From Pseudomonas sp. ACM7 (GTDB taxonomy: Bacteria; Pseudomonadota; Gammaproteobacteria; Pseudomonadales; Pseudomonadaceae): a stretch of 64,000 bases of DNA. The translations under genes and the position numbers were made by a program. Shown here in pieces: positions 63,632 to 64,000 of this stretch. The notes under the pieces were generated by a model that had not been told where the DNA came from, made no database searches, and saw nothing but the letters and a program-made list of their open reading frames with translations. The stretch covers positions 217,291-281,290 of the forward strand of contig NZ_CP024866.1 of assembly GCF_004136015.1 (NCBI RefSeq), in the 5' to 3' direction. Positions within the stretch are counted from its first letter, which is position 1; each line of letters begins with the position of its first letter.

Positions 63632-64000
63632 ATGCAACGGATTGTCATTCTGGGCAATGCCGGTAGCGGCAAATCTACCCTCGCCCGCGCCCTCGGCAAG
63701 CGCCTGAGCCTGCCCGTGGTTCACCTGGACGCGCTGTTCTGGGAGCCCGGCTGGGTCGAACCCGACGCTGAACAGTTCCGCACGCGGGTCCGCGAAGCGA
63801 TCGCACCGGATGCCTGGATTTGTGAAGGCAATTATGCGCGGCGAACCTTCGACCTTCGCCTGCCCCGTACCGACCTGATCATCTGGCTCGATACTTCGCG
63901 GCTCACCTGTTTCACCCGGGTGATCATGCGCAGCGTCATGAACCGCCCTCGCCCTGACCTTGCAGCAGGCTGTACAGAGAAACTCGACCGGGCGTTCCTG
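63632..64000 (+). CDS. P-loop kinase-like protein (FlaR/adenylate-kinase-like), 3' end outside window
   Basis: The first 123 residues only: Walker A GNAGSGKSTLARALG, then VVHLDALFWEPGW and WICEGNYARRTFDLRLPRTD, the lid-like arrangement of topology-modulation (FlaR-type) proteins. AGGAAG precedes ATG 63632. The frame is open at the window end. Confidence 0.8.
   Translation, partial: MQRIVILGNAGSGKSTLARALGKRLSLPVVHLDALFWEPGWVEPDAEQFRTRVREAIAPDAWICEGNYARRTFDLRLPRTDLIIWLDTSRLTCFTRVIMRSVMNRPRPDLAAGCTEKLDRAFL

Noticed and set aside
1..64000. CRISPR array or large tandem repeat
   Set aside because: No regularly spaced 25-40 bp direct repeats seen by eye anywhere in the window.

Overview
The window looks like a chromosomal stretch of a Pseudomonas of the fluorescens group. 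The signs are GC-rich codon use in most genes, Pseudomonas-type REP sequences (near 25.88, 25.97, 34.66 and 40.84 kb), a DUF6124 gene with its structured leader, small lineage-specific families, and a large proportion of LysR/AraC/GNAT genes. No rRNA, tRNA or CRISPR array was recognised. All names come from reading the protein sequences and motifs, not from a database search.

Layout. 0-5 kb: end of a 2OG-Fe(II) oxygenase gene, a GNAT, a small alpha-beta barrel protein and a complete four-gene ABC importer of the putative selenate/phosphonate type. 5-10.5 kb: a gene graveyard (LysR, solute-binding protein, LysE and AraC remnants, a 186-bp MITE-like element, a truncated IS) around intact DUF3616 and PL7 alginate-lyase genes. 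10.5-18.3 kb: a TPR protein, a tiny secreted peptide, periplasmic chorismate mutase, an NTF2-like protein, an amidase, then sterol desaturase, cytochrome c and a GlxA-type regulator. 18.4-25.6 kb: a thioesterase, a glucarate catabolic unit (LysR / MFS / gudD), a SYLF lipid-binding protein, a cardiolipin-synthase-like protein and a 24-residue membrane peptide.

25.7-33.2 kb is the accessory core. It holds a broken isochorismatase gene between REPs, DUF6124 with a nested RNA-like leader, an orphan PAAR-toxin 44 effector followed by three immunity-type small genes, a low-GC OLD-family ATPase/Toprim nuclease, and a fused relic of phage head genes. Copies of one dispersed repeat bound the toxin cassette and the OLD gene, which suggests module exchange at these repeats.

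33.2-50.3 kb: a WaaP-like kinase, a LuxR-controlled cluster (two amidohydrolases, TorF-type porin, NCS1 permease) of unknown substrate, an arsRBCH arsenic operon, a methyltransferase, a zinc-peptidase-like protein, and an MBL hydrolase next to an alpha/beta hydrolase. 50.5-52.3 kb: an intact IS1182-family element with 4-bp target duplication, inserted in a further copy of the dispersed repeat. 52.3-64 kb: a decapitated LysR gene, an iron-type alcohol dehydrogenase with terminator, a TPR protein, an AraC regulator divergent from a diiron protein plus MAPEG pair, a GAF-GAF-GGDEF-EAL protein, a GNAT, a lipoprotein, an intact LysE exporter and the start of a P-loop kinase gene cut by the window end.
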